Shown: positions 24,926-41,003, numbered from the stretch's first letter. The stretch is DNA of 64,000 nucleotides from Bimastos eiseni (GCA_959347315.1 OY365809.1:43185872-43249871); one strand, 5' to 3'. Notes: generated by a model from the letters alone, not told the origin. A program made the numbers and translations.

Positions 24926-25750
24926 GCAGCGCACCTCTACTTTGTATGATTTATTTAAAGTTTATAGCGTCTCGTAAGACGTTCCGTTAATTTAGCACGT
25001 ATGTCAATATTTAAGAACCTCCACACGTATGTTGCGCAACAACTGAAATAACTTTAATATTTAAGAACCTCCAAACTCAAGTAGTGGGGAGCTGCATGGA
25101 CGCAAAATATGCAATTGCGTCCCCAAAAAAGATAAAAATCACAAAAAATATTTCAACAACAATCTTTAACGAAATAAAATAAAATAATTTGTAAATGGAA
25201 TGAAATCTTCAACTTCGTCAGAACATACTTACTTAGCACTTAAGTTACGGTGTATCGATATTTTCTAGACTCAGAATAGCTATTATATATTACCCGCTTT
25301 CCATTACGGACGATAATTGAACATTTCCTGTTTAAAAACTACCTGTTTTCATCTTGCTTTTAAATAACAGTTTAAAATTGCGTACCAAATTTTCAAGGCC
25401 AGCGCCGCCACTACGCTCAAGGATCTATATTTAGCAAAGAACCTCCTCCTCTTAAAGGCTTTGGTCGTACCGGGTCAAAAAGTAACGAATCCCAGGGCAT
25501 GGTCTACGAGTCATTTAAATAAAACTTAATACACGATTATAAATCTAATCAAAAATAGCTCAAGCAGGCTTATGTTACTAAATTTCATTATTAAACCTAT
25601 CGGTGAAATGTGTCAACTGCAGTCACGTTGTTTTCTTGAGTTGCAACGCACGATTTAAATTTATGAACTCGACTAAACTTTTGTAGGTGAGTATTCAATT
25701 TCAGTCATCGTTTGAAGGTTACACAGCATCTTTCCGTGATCATTATGTGC

Positions 25751-25760
25751 TATATAAAAG
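25751..25760 (+). promoter_or_regulatory. Candidate TATA box upstream of NUDT12
   Basis: TATATAAAAG lies 400 bp upstream of the NUDT12 ATG. The first coding exon follows an acceptor (TTGTTGCTGTAG, ending 26125), so a non-coding first exon is expected. The motif is followed by GCGCTG and might instead belong to the dispersed GCGCTATATAA hairpin repeat. Confidence 0.25.
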
Positions 25761-26150
25761 CGCTGGGACACTGTATAAGTATTTTGGAAAGTGATTATAG
25801 ATATTGTGTCATTTTTTGTGGGTTATATACTGAGCGCGGCCGAAGTAACTGATCATAAAAATGAGACTTGATAATATTATTACGTAATGAAGTTTTTTGA
25901 CATTAAAGACGTCAACGGCCATCTCTAAAAGGATTTCACTCGCATACAATGAGGCTGGATGTAACTATGGGGAACAGAGCATCATGTTCTGCAAGTGGTT
26001 AATTGCAGTGTATAAAATTACTAGTAATTATATATTAAATTGATTTTAGAGAGATGTCATCTTAGCAAGTGGCTTACTCTTGGTGTACATGCTTTAAAGT
26101 TTAGTCAGTGTTTTTGTTGCTGTAGGAATCCAAGTGTTGCCTGTCTAGAA

Positions 26151-30619
<4,469 letters not shown>

Positions 30620-31725
30620 ACACTTGATGCGCTCATAGAAGCTGTAAGTGTGAGTGACACTTTTAAGAATGTTTAGTACCTCTTTAGGAACTTGTAAGAC
30701 ATATCACCTTGTATTCATTCATTGATTTACTTAATGAATTTATATAGCGCCTCCTTGAGGTGTTTATTCTGCTGTGCTTGTCGCCCGGCCACAGCAAATA
30801 GAAGGTTCTCAAGCATTTAGAATAATGGTGATATTTTATTTTTGTCAATTCAAATTGACAAGTATGCAGTGAGATTAAATGATATAGCTGACACAGATGG
30901 TAAGAAGTTTAACAGGAGACGGATTTTACTGTTTGGCATCCTGCAATGCATGCATCAATTCTGCAAATGCAAATTATTGGTTTAGAAATGCAAACATGAC
31001 ATGAATTGGAAAAACACTGGAAAACAATGGACTTGACTAATTACCGAGGACAATGCAGATCGTTTGTTCGTACCCATCGCTGCCAAATGACTGGGATAAG
31101 TTTTGGTTCCTGGTAAGTCCCAAGCTTGGACAGTGTGCTGTAGAATATTTGAGACAAGTTGTGGGCACAGTTTGTTGCAGATAAGCACAGTTTGTTTATA
31201 CTTTTTGTAGACATTTTAAAGTTTTTCCGGTGCAATCTTATTTATCTGTAAATATTTATTGGTTTAGAAATGCAAACTAATTTAAAATTTCAACACATTT
31301 TATTGAGACTATCCCAATAGAAGATTCATTTTGGGGTCATCCATAAAGAATATCCGCAAGCTACGATCTCATTTTCCCTTCCTGCTCTTCTCTGCATATG
31401 GCATTACCCTCTCCAAATCCATTCCAGGCATTCAGTCTCCAGCGCAGTACTAAAGCCTGTGTTTTAGTTGTCAGACAGTTGTTTGTGGTGGTTCAACTCA
31501 TAGTTTTTTCATCTAAATCCTCAGCTATACTATTGAAGGTTAGGAAATTTAGAAAACTTTGCATTGAAGATATTTACAACATTGGATTCGACATGTGTTC
31601 ATGTTATTTTGATAATCTCTAGTATATTCATTCACTCTTGATCTCTGGCTGGCTGGTAAGTCACTCAGCTCTTTGATGAACTTCTATCTGACTGTTGTCT
31701 AATTAAGTCAAAACTCTTAGGCTGT

Positions 31726-32350
31726 CGTTCTTTGGTAGTGCCAGTCCCAAGCCTGACAAATGGGGGGGGGCGACGTCAGCCACAAGCTGTCCTTATACTC
31801 GGGGTAACTACTTGTAATAAGCCATTGTTTTTGGCAAAACTCCAGGTCTATAATGAACTTTCATCGGACTCTTCAGTCACAACTCGGCCTTCACTGCTGT
31901 GTTATGTTGATACCAGTCCCAAGCCTGACAAAAGGAGGGCGACGTCAGCCACAAGCTGTCTCTAATCCCAGGAAACTACTGCAAACAAGCTTATGTTGCC
32001 ACTTCCTGCTCCCACAAAGCGACCGTACATCGTCGATCAATGTCGACGTACCAACGTTGTTTGATTGTATCAACAGCCAGTTGTTGGTCGCTTCGGTCTC
32101 TTCAAAATGTCCGCCTTTGAAAGGACCGACCGCATGCAATCATTGCCATTAAACGGCGTTAGGTCGGTCGGTTGGTTGGCATGCACGAACCGGTTTGTGG
32201 TCCGTTATCTGTGGGCCGACTCCACAGGTCAGCCACGGAACAAAAGACCAATCCACGGTAGTCTATACCAGAGCCTCGTAATGATAAAATGGCGCCTAGG
32301 TCCAATCCCAACACGTCTTTGGTTATATAATGTTTGGGTACCAAAGAACG
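31726..32350. mobile_element. Candidate DNA transposon, 625 bp, with 12-bp TIRs
   Basis: The ends are a perfect inverted repeat, CGTTCTTTGGTA / TACCAAAGAACG, with TGT on both flanks (31723-31725, 32351-32353). Inside, CCAGTCCCAAGCCTGACAAA..GGGCGACGTCAGCC occurs twice (about 31741 and 31915). Related sequence occurs near 45460, 52240, 52415 and 59930. The superfamily is unknown. Confidence 0.45.
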
Positions 32351-33430
32351 TGTCGAGGTGTTAAACAGTTTTTCACTCTATAATTATTGGTAGTTACTAT
32401 CTATTGCCCTACCTTTCCTCTTTCTCTCTCTTAATCTCCATCCTCATTCCATCGTTTAACCATGACCACCAAGTTTATTGAATAACTCCAAACCAATATA
32501 ACATGAAAACAAAGAATTCACAATATATGTGGATTGCAATGAAGGATACAAGCAGGGCATCAATGGGGAGAAGAAAAACAAGTCCCTAATAATGGTCCAG
32601 CTAGCGGGACCCTCCCTTATTCATTTGTAGCCAAGCAGCAGTTGAATGTAAATTGTAATTGGTACATGGGATTTTGAGAGGAGAACAGAGAAAAACTTAA
32701 CTGTGAGCCTGAAATATCAGGAATGACATGTTCGCTTAGTAAACGTTTAAGCCTATTTAGTTGATTTTATAAGTATTAGCCTACACATGTAAATGACATA
32801 TGTTATAGGTGCCTACAGCCGAATTTAATTTATAGCGGGTGGCATTCCATAATTATTAGCCTTTAATCCGCCTATCCTAGTCTACAATAGGCCTAAGAAA
32901 TATTTGTTTTTAAAACCCCACACAAATTATATGGCAAACATATTTAGGTAGGCCTATAATATTTTCTGTGTCAACATAACGTAACAAGGGTTTAAAGTGG
33001 TTCACAAGACATTTAGACTGTGTTAAAACCACTGTAACTTGGGCTGGACATGTTTTATAACCCAAGTTTCCAAGTTTTCTGTTAAAAGCTGTGACAATTT
33101 TTTATTGTCTTTTTCCTATAATGAACTTTAGCGCTATACATGTAAATAAAATGAAATAAATTAATTACTGCAGGTTAATTATTGGAGTAAAACCATAGAA
33201 GTTGGATTAGCGATAAAAATACTTGGCAGTAAAATTATGACTGGATGACAGATACATTTGTTATATTGTAGAAGTAGCCTACCAATGAAGTTAGGTGGTA
33301 CGTCATATTCATTTTATAGGTGCGCGCTATTGTCTTGCGCGCTTTTGTGGTGTTATCATTGTCTGCGCCCTTTTTCTGTGCGCCTTTGTATGCGCGCGGT
33401 TGTATCATGCGTGCTTTTGTTTCGGCGCCA

Positions 33431-33431
<1 letters not shown>

Positions 33432-33499
<68 letters not shown>
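33432..33499. repeat. (AT)n microsatellite
   Basis: About 34 uninterrupted AT units. The ORFs with poly-YI runs here are artefacts. Confidence 0.98.
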
Positions 33500-33505
<6 letters not shown>

Positions 33506-34101
33506 TCTTTTTGCGTGTATGCATTCGTGTGTGCAAGCTCATACATATGATATATATTTCAACATCAGGATCCATAGGCTGAAAGCCCGTAGGTGTCCAC
33601 GGTACGTTTGACCATTGTTCTCCATGCTCTTCTGCAGGTCTGTAACAAGTTATGTATATCGGTTCCACACCTATCTATATATTGTGTATATATATATATA
33701 TAACCTTATATATTATTTAGTCCTTATAGTATAATATATATCCTATAGATAGGCCTTGTATAGCTTTGTTTTAAGTAGCTGACTTTAGGTGCGCCGACCT
33801 CGGCAAGTAATAGCCTGATGAAAATTGTTGTAGGCCTAAACACTACTAAACACTAGCTACATGTATGTTCCGTAGAAAAGTTTCCAATTATTTTAAATAT
33901 AATATTATGTACAAAATTCCGTTCACAACACAAATAATTTCCTATCTACATATGACTGGCGTTGATAGGCTAAATTAGGACCTAAATAGGTTTATGAGTT
34001 CATTTAAGTCTTCTCTGATCAAGCGTCAGTTCCTCGTCCGTAGATAGGGCCTGCTGAATAAATATCCCTAAGCTTATGGGGACCTACTGGTTGCCTTGAC
34101 T

Positions 34102-35012
34102 AGAGATTGCAATTCCAGACCATAATCATTTTTTCCGGAATTTCAGCATTTTGTCGGTTAAATTCCGGAATAATTCCGGAATTCTCATTGTGAACGTAGG
34201 CCTTAAATTACTGTCAAATTTCCAACAAATTCAAAACTAATTGTAGGCCCTATGTTTCCTTAGGCTTAGCTATAGTATAATACCAAACTAGGCTTACACA
34301 CGGAAGTCAATTGCGTCGACGGCAGGCCTATCACAAAGTCAATATTCAGTGACAATGGTCAAAGAAATAGATAAAAAGTTACAAACTTAAAGAACAGAGA
34401 TAGCCGACGGTGCTAATGAAATCATAGTGCATCAAGAGTGCTTCTGAAAATCATCACCGAGACGGGTTCGAATCGGGAGCAGATAACGCCGGCAGTAGAA
34501 AGCGCCCGTTCAGCTTCAACAGTCTACTTCGTGTTCAATCAAAATTTAATGCCAACAGACTCCTCGATCATCATTAGCCTTTCTGCCGCATTTGTATCTT
34601 TGTAGAGAGTTTGTGATCATTTTCAGGGCTTTTTACAGCGTTCTAGGATTTGCGGTAGAAACGCAGAAAAATACGTGAGTCTTATTGCCCACAGTTCAGA
34701 AATCTAATAACGCGCGTTGTTTAAAGTCATGGAGCCTAGCTCGCACCAACGACCTCGTACAATCATATATATACACCATATATACCTAGTATTACCTACT
34801 ATATCATGTTCATAATAATATAATAATTATGTAGATAAAATAAAGTTCTGAATCTTGTGTTCAATGGAGTATGATAATCGTGTAGGCCTAACGATGATAA
34901 CTGCCATTGAAACCCATAATTTCACTTCCGAAATTACGGATTTCGGTATTTATAAAAGACCGGAATTTCGGACATTCCGGAAATCGGAAATTCAGGAAGT
35001 GCAATCTCTAGC
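34102..35012 (-). mobile_element. hAT element, degenerate, with both termini
   Basis: The termini TAGAGATTGCAATTCC and GGAAGTGCAATCTCTA are inverted. Subterminal regions repeat the palindromic word TTCCGGAA many times. The flanking octamers (GCCTTGAC, GCGATAAC) match at only five positions, so the target duplication is decayed. The minus strand carries a transposase remnant. A truncated relative lies at 4566-5130. Confidence 0.75.
34400..34535 (-). pseudogene. hAT transposase remnant (hATC dimerisation domain)
   Basis: The minus strand reads VEAERALSTAGVIC, then after a short diverged part FRSTLDAL followed by a stop. This is the conserved C-terminal dimerisation region of hAT transposases (family pattern xEAERAFSxAG...R..L..xxLDALCFL). 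The catalytic regions are absent, so it is inactive. Confidence 0.75.
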
Positions 35013-35479
35013 GATAACGCGGTCTTAGGCATTTCCTGTGTTCGATTCACGTGTAGAAAATTTGGAATTTCGGCTCCTTTACCGCGAAAAAAGAAGCCTC
35101 GAAGGTAGGCCTAGCCTATATTAATTCGCCTACAAGCCAAACGGCCGTGACAGCAGCGCTCGTGAATAAGCTGGCGCCCTGTGCTTGGCGTTCGAGTGAC
35201 GATTGGAGATTACAATTAGACAAAACACGCCCCATACGTAGGTTGATCTTCGAAGACTAATACACTCTCTCGAAGTTTTCCTACTACACAGACCACAGTT
35301 CGCTTAAAAAATATGTGTGAAGAGCAATAATGATAAGCCTATAAATTGGCTACAGGCCTGTTCTAAACTGTTATCTCTGTCATTCCGGGAAACGGACAAT
35401 TGCCCCCCGGACAATTGCCCCCGGACAGTTGCCCCTCCCACCTAGGACAATTGCCCTCCGGTTAGACCATAAGCTCGCC

Positions 35480-35545
<66 letters not shown>

Positions 35546-36050
35546 GTATGCGTCCATACATAAGTAGTATAAGAAAGGGTACTTCTGCATCGCTGGACGT
35601 ACAAAGAGACATACGCACACGGACAAGATGCATACGCACACGGACAAGCACACGGACACGTACATCTAGACATACGCACGCATACAAAGACACATACGCA
35701 CACATACAAAGCCACATACGCACTCATACATACATACAATGACACGCCCACATATGCACACATACAAGCACACAGACACGCACACGGACACAAACATATA
35801 CACGCATACATACAAGCACACGGACACGCACAAAGACACATACGCGCACATACACGCGCACACACATACGAGTGACACGCCCACCATTGGCGGAAAGGCG
35901 GCTGCCCTTCCCCCTCCCCTAGGGCGGCGCGCTCATCAAAGTACGATCTCGTGGGAATATTTGCCCATGACGAGAGACAATATCCGCTACAACTGGCGAG
36001 CGTAAATATAATATCGCCTACGCGCTCGAGCAATTTCTAACTCCTATACA

Positions 36051-36371
36051 TTAAAAGAATGACGGAAAGGTTTCAATAAATTTTGTTGGCAAACGTCTTA
36101 CACACGTAATCATGAACCAAATCATCGTTAAGTCCAGTATCCGAAAATGTGCTAAAATGTCCGCGGCGGAGACAAATTTTTCGTCATCGCTGCCATCGCA
36201 ACTGCCTCCGCTCGAATCGGGCAATTCTTCTTTCGATGATGCTTCAACGTTTTCCGTTTCGCCCATCGTTGGCGAATTTACGAAATCTTCGAGATCGGGT
36301 TCGAAACTCGCGGCCGAATTTACCGTTTCGGCAAAATTGCGTTCTTTTACGTATACGATGGATCGGCACAT
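36051..36371 (-). CDS. Uncharacterised ORF in the foldback loop
   Basis: 106 codons. The central part is acidic and serine-rich (EPDLEDFVNSPTMGETENVE, DGSDDEKFVSAADILAHF) and looks protein-like, and the local DNA is unusually CpG-rich. I do not recognise a family. It could be a fragment of a transposase, a captured host exon or chance. An overlapping plus-strand ORF of similar length (36112-36390) weakens the case. Confidence 0.25.
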   Translation of the reverse strand: MCRSIVYVKERNFAETVNSAASFEPDLEDFVNSPTMGETENVEASSKEELPDSSGGSCDGSDDEKFVSAADILAHFRILDLTMIWFMITCVRRLPTKFIETFPSFF

Positions 36372-36414
36372 GTCGTTACTTTTGGAATAATGTCGCGAAG
36401 CGATCAGTTTATGC

Positions 36415-36447
36415 TTTAGTATCTACGAGTTCGTCGTAGATACTAAA
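36415..36447. repeat. Perfect 14-bp hairpin near the middle of the foldback loop
   Basis: TTTAGTATCTACGA, loop GTTCG, TCGTAGATACTAAA. It lies close to the symmetry centre of the foldback element. Confidence 0.85.
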
Positions 36448-37443
36448 CGAACTTCGCTATTTTCCAAAGTTTTATAGAAAAACAAGCGTATAATGTCATT
36501 CAGTTAGTAAGCAAGTCCAATTCCGCACGAGGCAAAAGCATCGACTGTATTTCAGTTGTCAGAATTGCTGGAGTATAAATCGCTGCATTAATTGGTGCTA
36601 AAGTTACCGTTGGTTGATTTCGCGCGTATTTAACGATGTTTTTGTATGGGTTCTTTTAGAAGTCGTCGTAAACATCCCTCCTCTAATCGCATGCCTTAAC
36701 GCGCAAAGTCTGGCGAATGACTTTATCGTATACATTTCGTCAATACTACGGCCGATCTTTGTTGAGCGCGCCGCCTTAGGGGAGGGGGAAGGGCCAGCCG
36801 CCGCCGTTCCGTCAGTGACTGAGCCGTAAACCAAAAATGGGCGTTTCTCTTCGTGCGTATGTGTCTTTGTCCGTGTCCGTGTTCGTGTCTATATGCGTGT
36901 TTGTGTGCGTGTCCGTGTGCTTGTATGTGTCTTTGTATGTGTGCGTGTATGTGTGCGTGTCCGGTGCGTGTCTGTGTGCTTGTATGTGTGCGTGTCATTG
37001 TATGTATGTATATGTACGTATGTGTCTTTGTATGCGTGCGTATGTCTAGATGTACGTGTCCGTGTGCTTGTCCGTGTGCGTATGGCTGCTTGTCCGTGTG
37101 CGTATGCCTCTTGTCCGTGTGCGTATGTCTCTTTGTACGTCCAGCAATGCAGAAGGACCCTTTCTTATACTACTTACATACATACATACACAGACACACA
37201 CACACATACACATACATACACACATACATATATATACATGCATATGTATGTATGTATATGCATGTATGTATACATAAATACATGCACATATACATACACA
37301 CCTGCATGCATCTAGGGGGGGCAATTGTCCGAGGGGGCAAATGTCCTAGCCAAATTTGGGGCATTTGTCCGGAGGGCAGTCGCCCTACACTCGTCTTTCC
37401 GACTCTCCGTGCAAGTACAAGGGTATTCCTGTTTAATTGTATT

Positions 37444-37745
37444 TGCCAAAGGCGAAGACTTATAGGACAGGAAAGGACGGTCCCCTAAGAAACTTCAGAT
37501 GGAGGGAATGGAGCAGGTTATATTCCCCCAATATTTCATAAATATTTTATGAATATCATAAATTTCTACAGTGTTTCCACTGTTCGTCCTTTTTGCTGCA
37601 TAATGCATCCATGTGTTTGGGAAATGAAATTTTCCGACGTGTCCCCCAAACCCTAATTTTGTCGACTTGTTCCCCAAACAAAAGATCAAGTTTCCGCCTA
37701 TGGGCTTTGCGCATTTCCATCTGCATATGACATACGTTCAAACGC
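37444..37745. repeat. Dispersed repeat, copy 1 (second copy at 53147-53430)
   Basis: The two copies share GGCRAAGNCTTA, ATGGAG(G)GGATGGAGC, CAGTGTTTCCACTGTT, CCTTTTTGCT, ATCCATGTGTTTGG and GTCTGCCTATG-type blocks in the same order. No ORF or termini are evident. Confidence 0.7.
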
Positions 37746-38550
37746 ATAAGCCGACAGTCTCTGCTCGTTGTGGATGTTTAGAGTGGCTACGCCATTCATA
37801 GCTTACACACCTTAGAGCCTTTTGTGTCGACGTTGCAGCTAACGAAAAATCGTTGAACCGCCGCTTAGAACAAAGGCGACAGCGTTCGCTAGAATTCCGC
37901 TCTAGAATAGAAACGCCATGCATCAATAGACTACTGAACCGCAGCCAGAACAGCGTGCGACCCAGAAGTATCTGGAAAACCAATAATCGTGGCGGATCAT
38001 CGAGGATTCTTTTGGTCATCGCTCAAGTTAATTTGCTGTTTCAATAGCATCTGAAACTTCCGGCTTTCTTGTTGACTGGCGTGCTGTTAAAACAACTGGG
38101 ATTTATAATCGACTATATAAAAATGTAGGTCTTATTATGCATGTCTATAGGCCCGTCGACAGATATTTCGGTCCCCTAGGCAGAGTAGTCACCGAAATCC
38201 GGGCCCCTAGGCAGGGTATACACACAGGCCTCCAAACTATCTGTAGACTATGAGAAAATTGTGTGGGCTCGACTACGGCCCTTAATAGTCGTCTGGCCCC
38301 TGCATTGAGAATGTACGCTCTGTCTCCTCTCGGCGGGCTTGTGTGTCCTGTTCCCTGTCGTATTAATTGTAGGCTATGTATTGGGAAGACATACACCTCA
38401 GCTGCGTGTTGGTCTATAGACTTATGTGATCGTAGGTCCGTCCTCTGGTCTGTAAGAGCCTACCACTATGTAGGTCAATTAGTAAAAGAGCGAATACTCA
38501 CAGTGATTTTGAGTTCGCTGTTATCCTGTAGGCCTACACGCTGTGTGGCT

Positions 38551-38598
38551 TATAAATAGGCGTAGACCCTCTGAATGAAACTATATCCGACGGCATGA
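38551..38598 (+). promoter_or_regulatory. TATA box and 7-codon uORF upstream of B3GALT
   Basis: TATAAATAGG at 38551-38560. An upstream ATG at 38575 opens a 7-codon ORF whose TGA (38596-38598) overlaps the main ATG (38595) as ATGA. If transcription starts about 25-30 bp after the TATA box, the uORF start may be in or just outside the transcript. Confidence 0.5.
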
Positions 38599-39830
38599 AA
38601 CTCAGACTGCGTCGGTCCTGTCTTTTCGGATTTATGTTTTACGCGTCTGCGGTAGTCCTGCTGGAAAATATTCTCTTCATCAGCCGCTACGTCAACCATC
38701 GTTCTCGTCAGGACTTCAACAACAACAACATCCCTCTGAAAAGAACGCAACGATATCAACCACCACCAGCTGACAATTTGACTAACGCTCACAGGCAACC
38801 GATTACAACGTCCCAACAGACAACATTCAGCTTTGACGCGAAATTCCGTTTCACTGCAGGCAAGAAACAGAACGCCGCTATTGTTATTGATAAACGCATC
38901 GTTCATCGCCAGAAATCCAGTCAAATTCAAGGTGACTCTCCGACTAAAACGACAGAAGACAATTTTTACAGGAAGAGACGTGCGAAAGTGAATCCTTACT
39001 TGTACGATATCATCTTAAAACCAACAATTCCTTGTCGCAACGACACTTTTGTCGTGATTCTTGTCCACTCGCATCATTTTAACACGATGCAAAGATCGGC
39101 GATTCGAAACACGTGGGGGTCGGCTGCGGCCATTTGGGGAAACGGGTCCTGGCCCAACATGATCGCAAGTTGGAACGCGAAACGCCTTCGATTAGTGTTT
39201 GTTATAGGAACGCACTCAAATCCTGCGCTCAACGATATCGCAAGACGCGAAGCGAATCGTTTTGATGACGTCATCCAAGGAAATTTCCACGATTCTTACC
39301 ATAATATGACGCTAAAATCTCTTCTAGGACTGAAGTTTGTTTTCGAACACTGTTCCTCAGCCAAGTATCTTCTGAAAAGCGACGACGATATGTTTATTAA
39401 TTTACCATATCTGCTAGAAATCTTGACTAACCGCGCAGTACCCGGGCGAGCGATAATAGGGCCCCTAAACGTTGGCTCCGGCGTGATGCGAATCGGAAAG
39501 TGGAAACTAACTAAGGAGGAGTTCCCATTTATGTTCTTCCCTCCGTACGAGTCTGGGGCAGCCTACGTTATCAGTTGCGACATCGTCAGAGAGCTTTACG
39601 AAACCGCGGAGTACGTCCCTCATATATTTATAGACGACGTCTACATAACGGGGATTCTGGGGCGGATACTGAACGTCACCCATTACAGGCAGAGGGGGTT
39701 TGCCCACTGGTCAAGCTCAATTCCGCATTACTGTGATATCGTGAGGAACCGTGTCATCAGTGCCACTCGCATGACTCCTTTCCGTCTGGAAAGCCTCTGG
39801 CTTAGTCTGCTGGAAAAGCCAGTTTGTTAA
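38595..39830 (+). CDS. Beta-1,3-galactosyltransferase-like glycosyltransferase (GT31)
   Basis: Type II Golgi glycosyltransferase that transfers a hexose (galactose or N-acetylglucosamine) from a UDP-sugar in beta-1,3 linkage. Uninterrupted 411-aa ORF. Residues 1-7 are basic and cytoplasmic, 8-30 a signal-anchor helix, then a polar stem to about 130. Catalytic domain: FVVILVHS (152-159), RSAIRNTWG (167-175), FVIG (202-205), YLLKSDDDMFIN with the DxD-type metal site (DDD, 263-265), YESGAAYVIS (318-327) and IDDVYITG (346-353), corresponding to the EDVYxG motif with Asp for Glu. N-glycosylation sequons are present (NDT 149, NGS 183, NMT 237, NVT 360). The single-exon structure is usual for B3GALT genes. 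Donor and acceptor sugars cannot be fixed from sequence; a B3GNT is possible. Confidence 0.93.
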   Translation: MKLRLRRSCLFGFMFYASAVVLLENILFISRYVNHRSRQDFNNNNIPLKRTQRYQPPPADNLTNAHRQPITTSQQTTFSFDAKFRFTAGKKQNAAIVIDKRIVHRQKSSQIQGDSPTKTTEDNFYRKRRAKVNPYLYDIILKPTIPCRNDTFVVILVHSHHFNTMQRSAIRNTWGSAAAIWGNGSWPNMIASWNAKRLRLVFVIGTHSNPALNDIARREANRFDDVIQGNFHDSYHNMTLKSLLGLKFVFEHCSSAKYLLKSDDDMFINLPYLLEILTNRAVPGRAIIGPLNVGSGVMRIGKWKLTKEEFPFMFFPPYESGAAYVISCDIVRELYETAEYVPHIFIDDVYITGILGRILNVTHYRQRGFAHWSSSIPHYCDIVRNRVISATRMTPFRLESLWLSLLEKPVC

Positions 39831-41003
39831 TCGATATGGAGTTGAGGAGCATTCGATCCAGTGGCGTAGTTATTACCATTGAGAGGAGTAGTGGCGCGTG
39901 CCTCCATGGTATTTTATTATTATGTTGATTGAAATAGTTTTCCGTTGAAAACTAGCCGTAATTAAGAGCGTTGTGGCAGAGAATGCTGATACATTGCTGT
40001 AATCATTGATCATTTCGTTGTGGCAAGACTCAGAAGTCTCCCGCGGGATATTGCTTGCACAAATTTGCATTAGCCTGTAGGCCTATGTGTGATCTACCGG
40101 TAGCTCGTGAGTTCCCGCTTTGAATAGCATGCATGATTACTACGGCATGATTACTACGGCATCGTCACCAACAATCGATTATTGTTACATTGTTATTTTT
40201 AAAAAATCTTTGGTTAGGGAGGGCTACTCCTATAACGTTTATAGCTTGGCTTGTAACTTCAGTCTAGATCAAACTTTTTCTTCGGTGGTTTGAGGATATG
40301 AACCACAGAAAATGAAGTCTCGGAAAGGACTTAGCGAATTCTTGTAAAGCTATTTTGTGCTGTATTTTTTTAATTCTTAGCATTATTGATAGAACACAGC
40401 AATTAACAACAATTATTAATCACACAGTCTGGTGTTTAAGGCCCAAGGAACAACAAAGAAGTCTCTTCCATCATTGGCCTTTACCAAAGTTTGCATAAAA
40501 ATCTGGTTAAGGATTTACAAAGATGAAGCAGAATTATCAATTACCAGTATTTATTTCTCAATTAAATTAGAAACACATGTACAATAATATCATTGAATGT
40601 TTGTCAACGCGAAAATTTAATAAAACTTTTCATCTGAAAGTGATTAAAACCCACAACAAAACAACCACCTTAAAAGTTTCCAAATTCCATTGTAACAAAG
40701 ATTTTACGTGTATATAGCCGAGGTTCAGCATGGTTAAGGATGTTCCCATTTAATATGTCTGCTGTTAAACTGTTAGAGAAAGCATGCAGAAGCAAGCTAT
40801 ATCCTCTGCAGGTGTGATTTAGCTATAAAAGAAGTATTACATATCCCTGCTATGCAAGTACACTGAAACCACGTTGTAGTGCAACCTCCTTAGTAGGCAG
40901 CACTTGAAATGACACTACAACATGGTTCCAGCGCACAAAAAACCAAAGAAGCCCTACGAAACTTTCCAACTAACAACAGGAACATTCTTCGTCGTGAAAG
41001 TGG
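39831..41003. other. Convergent intergenic region B3GALT-UBXN8
   Basis: Holds the B3GALT 3' UTR (AATAAA near 40618) and the UBXN8 3' UTR on the other strand. No repeat with clear termini and no further gene were seen. Confidence 0.6.

Larger units (their letters stand above)
23991..26125. other. Divergent intergenic region DMAP1-NUDT12
   Basis: No coding exon was recognised. It contains a reverse family B SINE (24693-24925) and AT-rich unique sequence. A TATATAAAAG at 25751-25760 is a candidate core promoter for NUDT12. Confidence 0.6.
35391..37387. mobile_element. Foldback element: ~0.6-kb inverted arms around a CpG-rich loop
   Basis: The left arm (35391-35946) and right arm (36757-37387) are inverted copies. 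Outer ends are clusters of GGACAATTGCCCC on the left and GGGGCAATTGTCC variants on the right. Middle parts share AAGTAGTATAAGAAAGGGT and ACATCTAGACATACGCACGC. Inner parts share CCCTTCCCCCTCCCCTA.GGCGGCGCGCTC. The arms consist largely of short CACACGGACA/ACATACGCAC-type tandem units; the left arm also has a (TC)n(TA)n insertion at 35486-35545. The loop (35947-36756) is unique and CpG-rich. Large structured inverted repeats fit foldback transposons. No clear target duplication was found. Confidence 0.75.
30620..38550. other. Repeat-rich intergenic region between NUDT12 and B3GALT
   Basis: About 8 kb without a recognisable host gene. Contents: a hairpin-repeat fragment (about 30740), a TIR element candidate (31726-32350), an (AT)n tract, a hAT element with transposase remnant (34102-35012), a foldback element (35391-37387) and a dispersed repeat (37444-37745). 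Words of the type TAGGCCTA are frequent from 32.7 kb onward. Confidence 0.65.

Noticed and set aside
33235..33668. ORFs with poly-Ile-Tyr
   Set aside because: They read through an (AT)n microsatellite.
35380..37488. Long Cys/Val-rich ORFs on both strands
   Set aside because: Translation of CA/GT-type tandem motifs in the arms of the foldback element; mirror-image ORFs exist on both arms.
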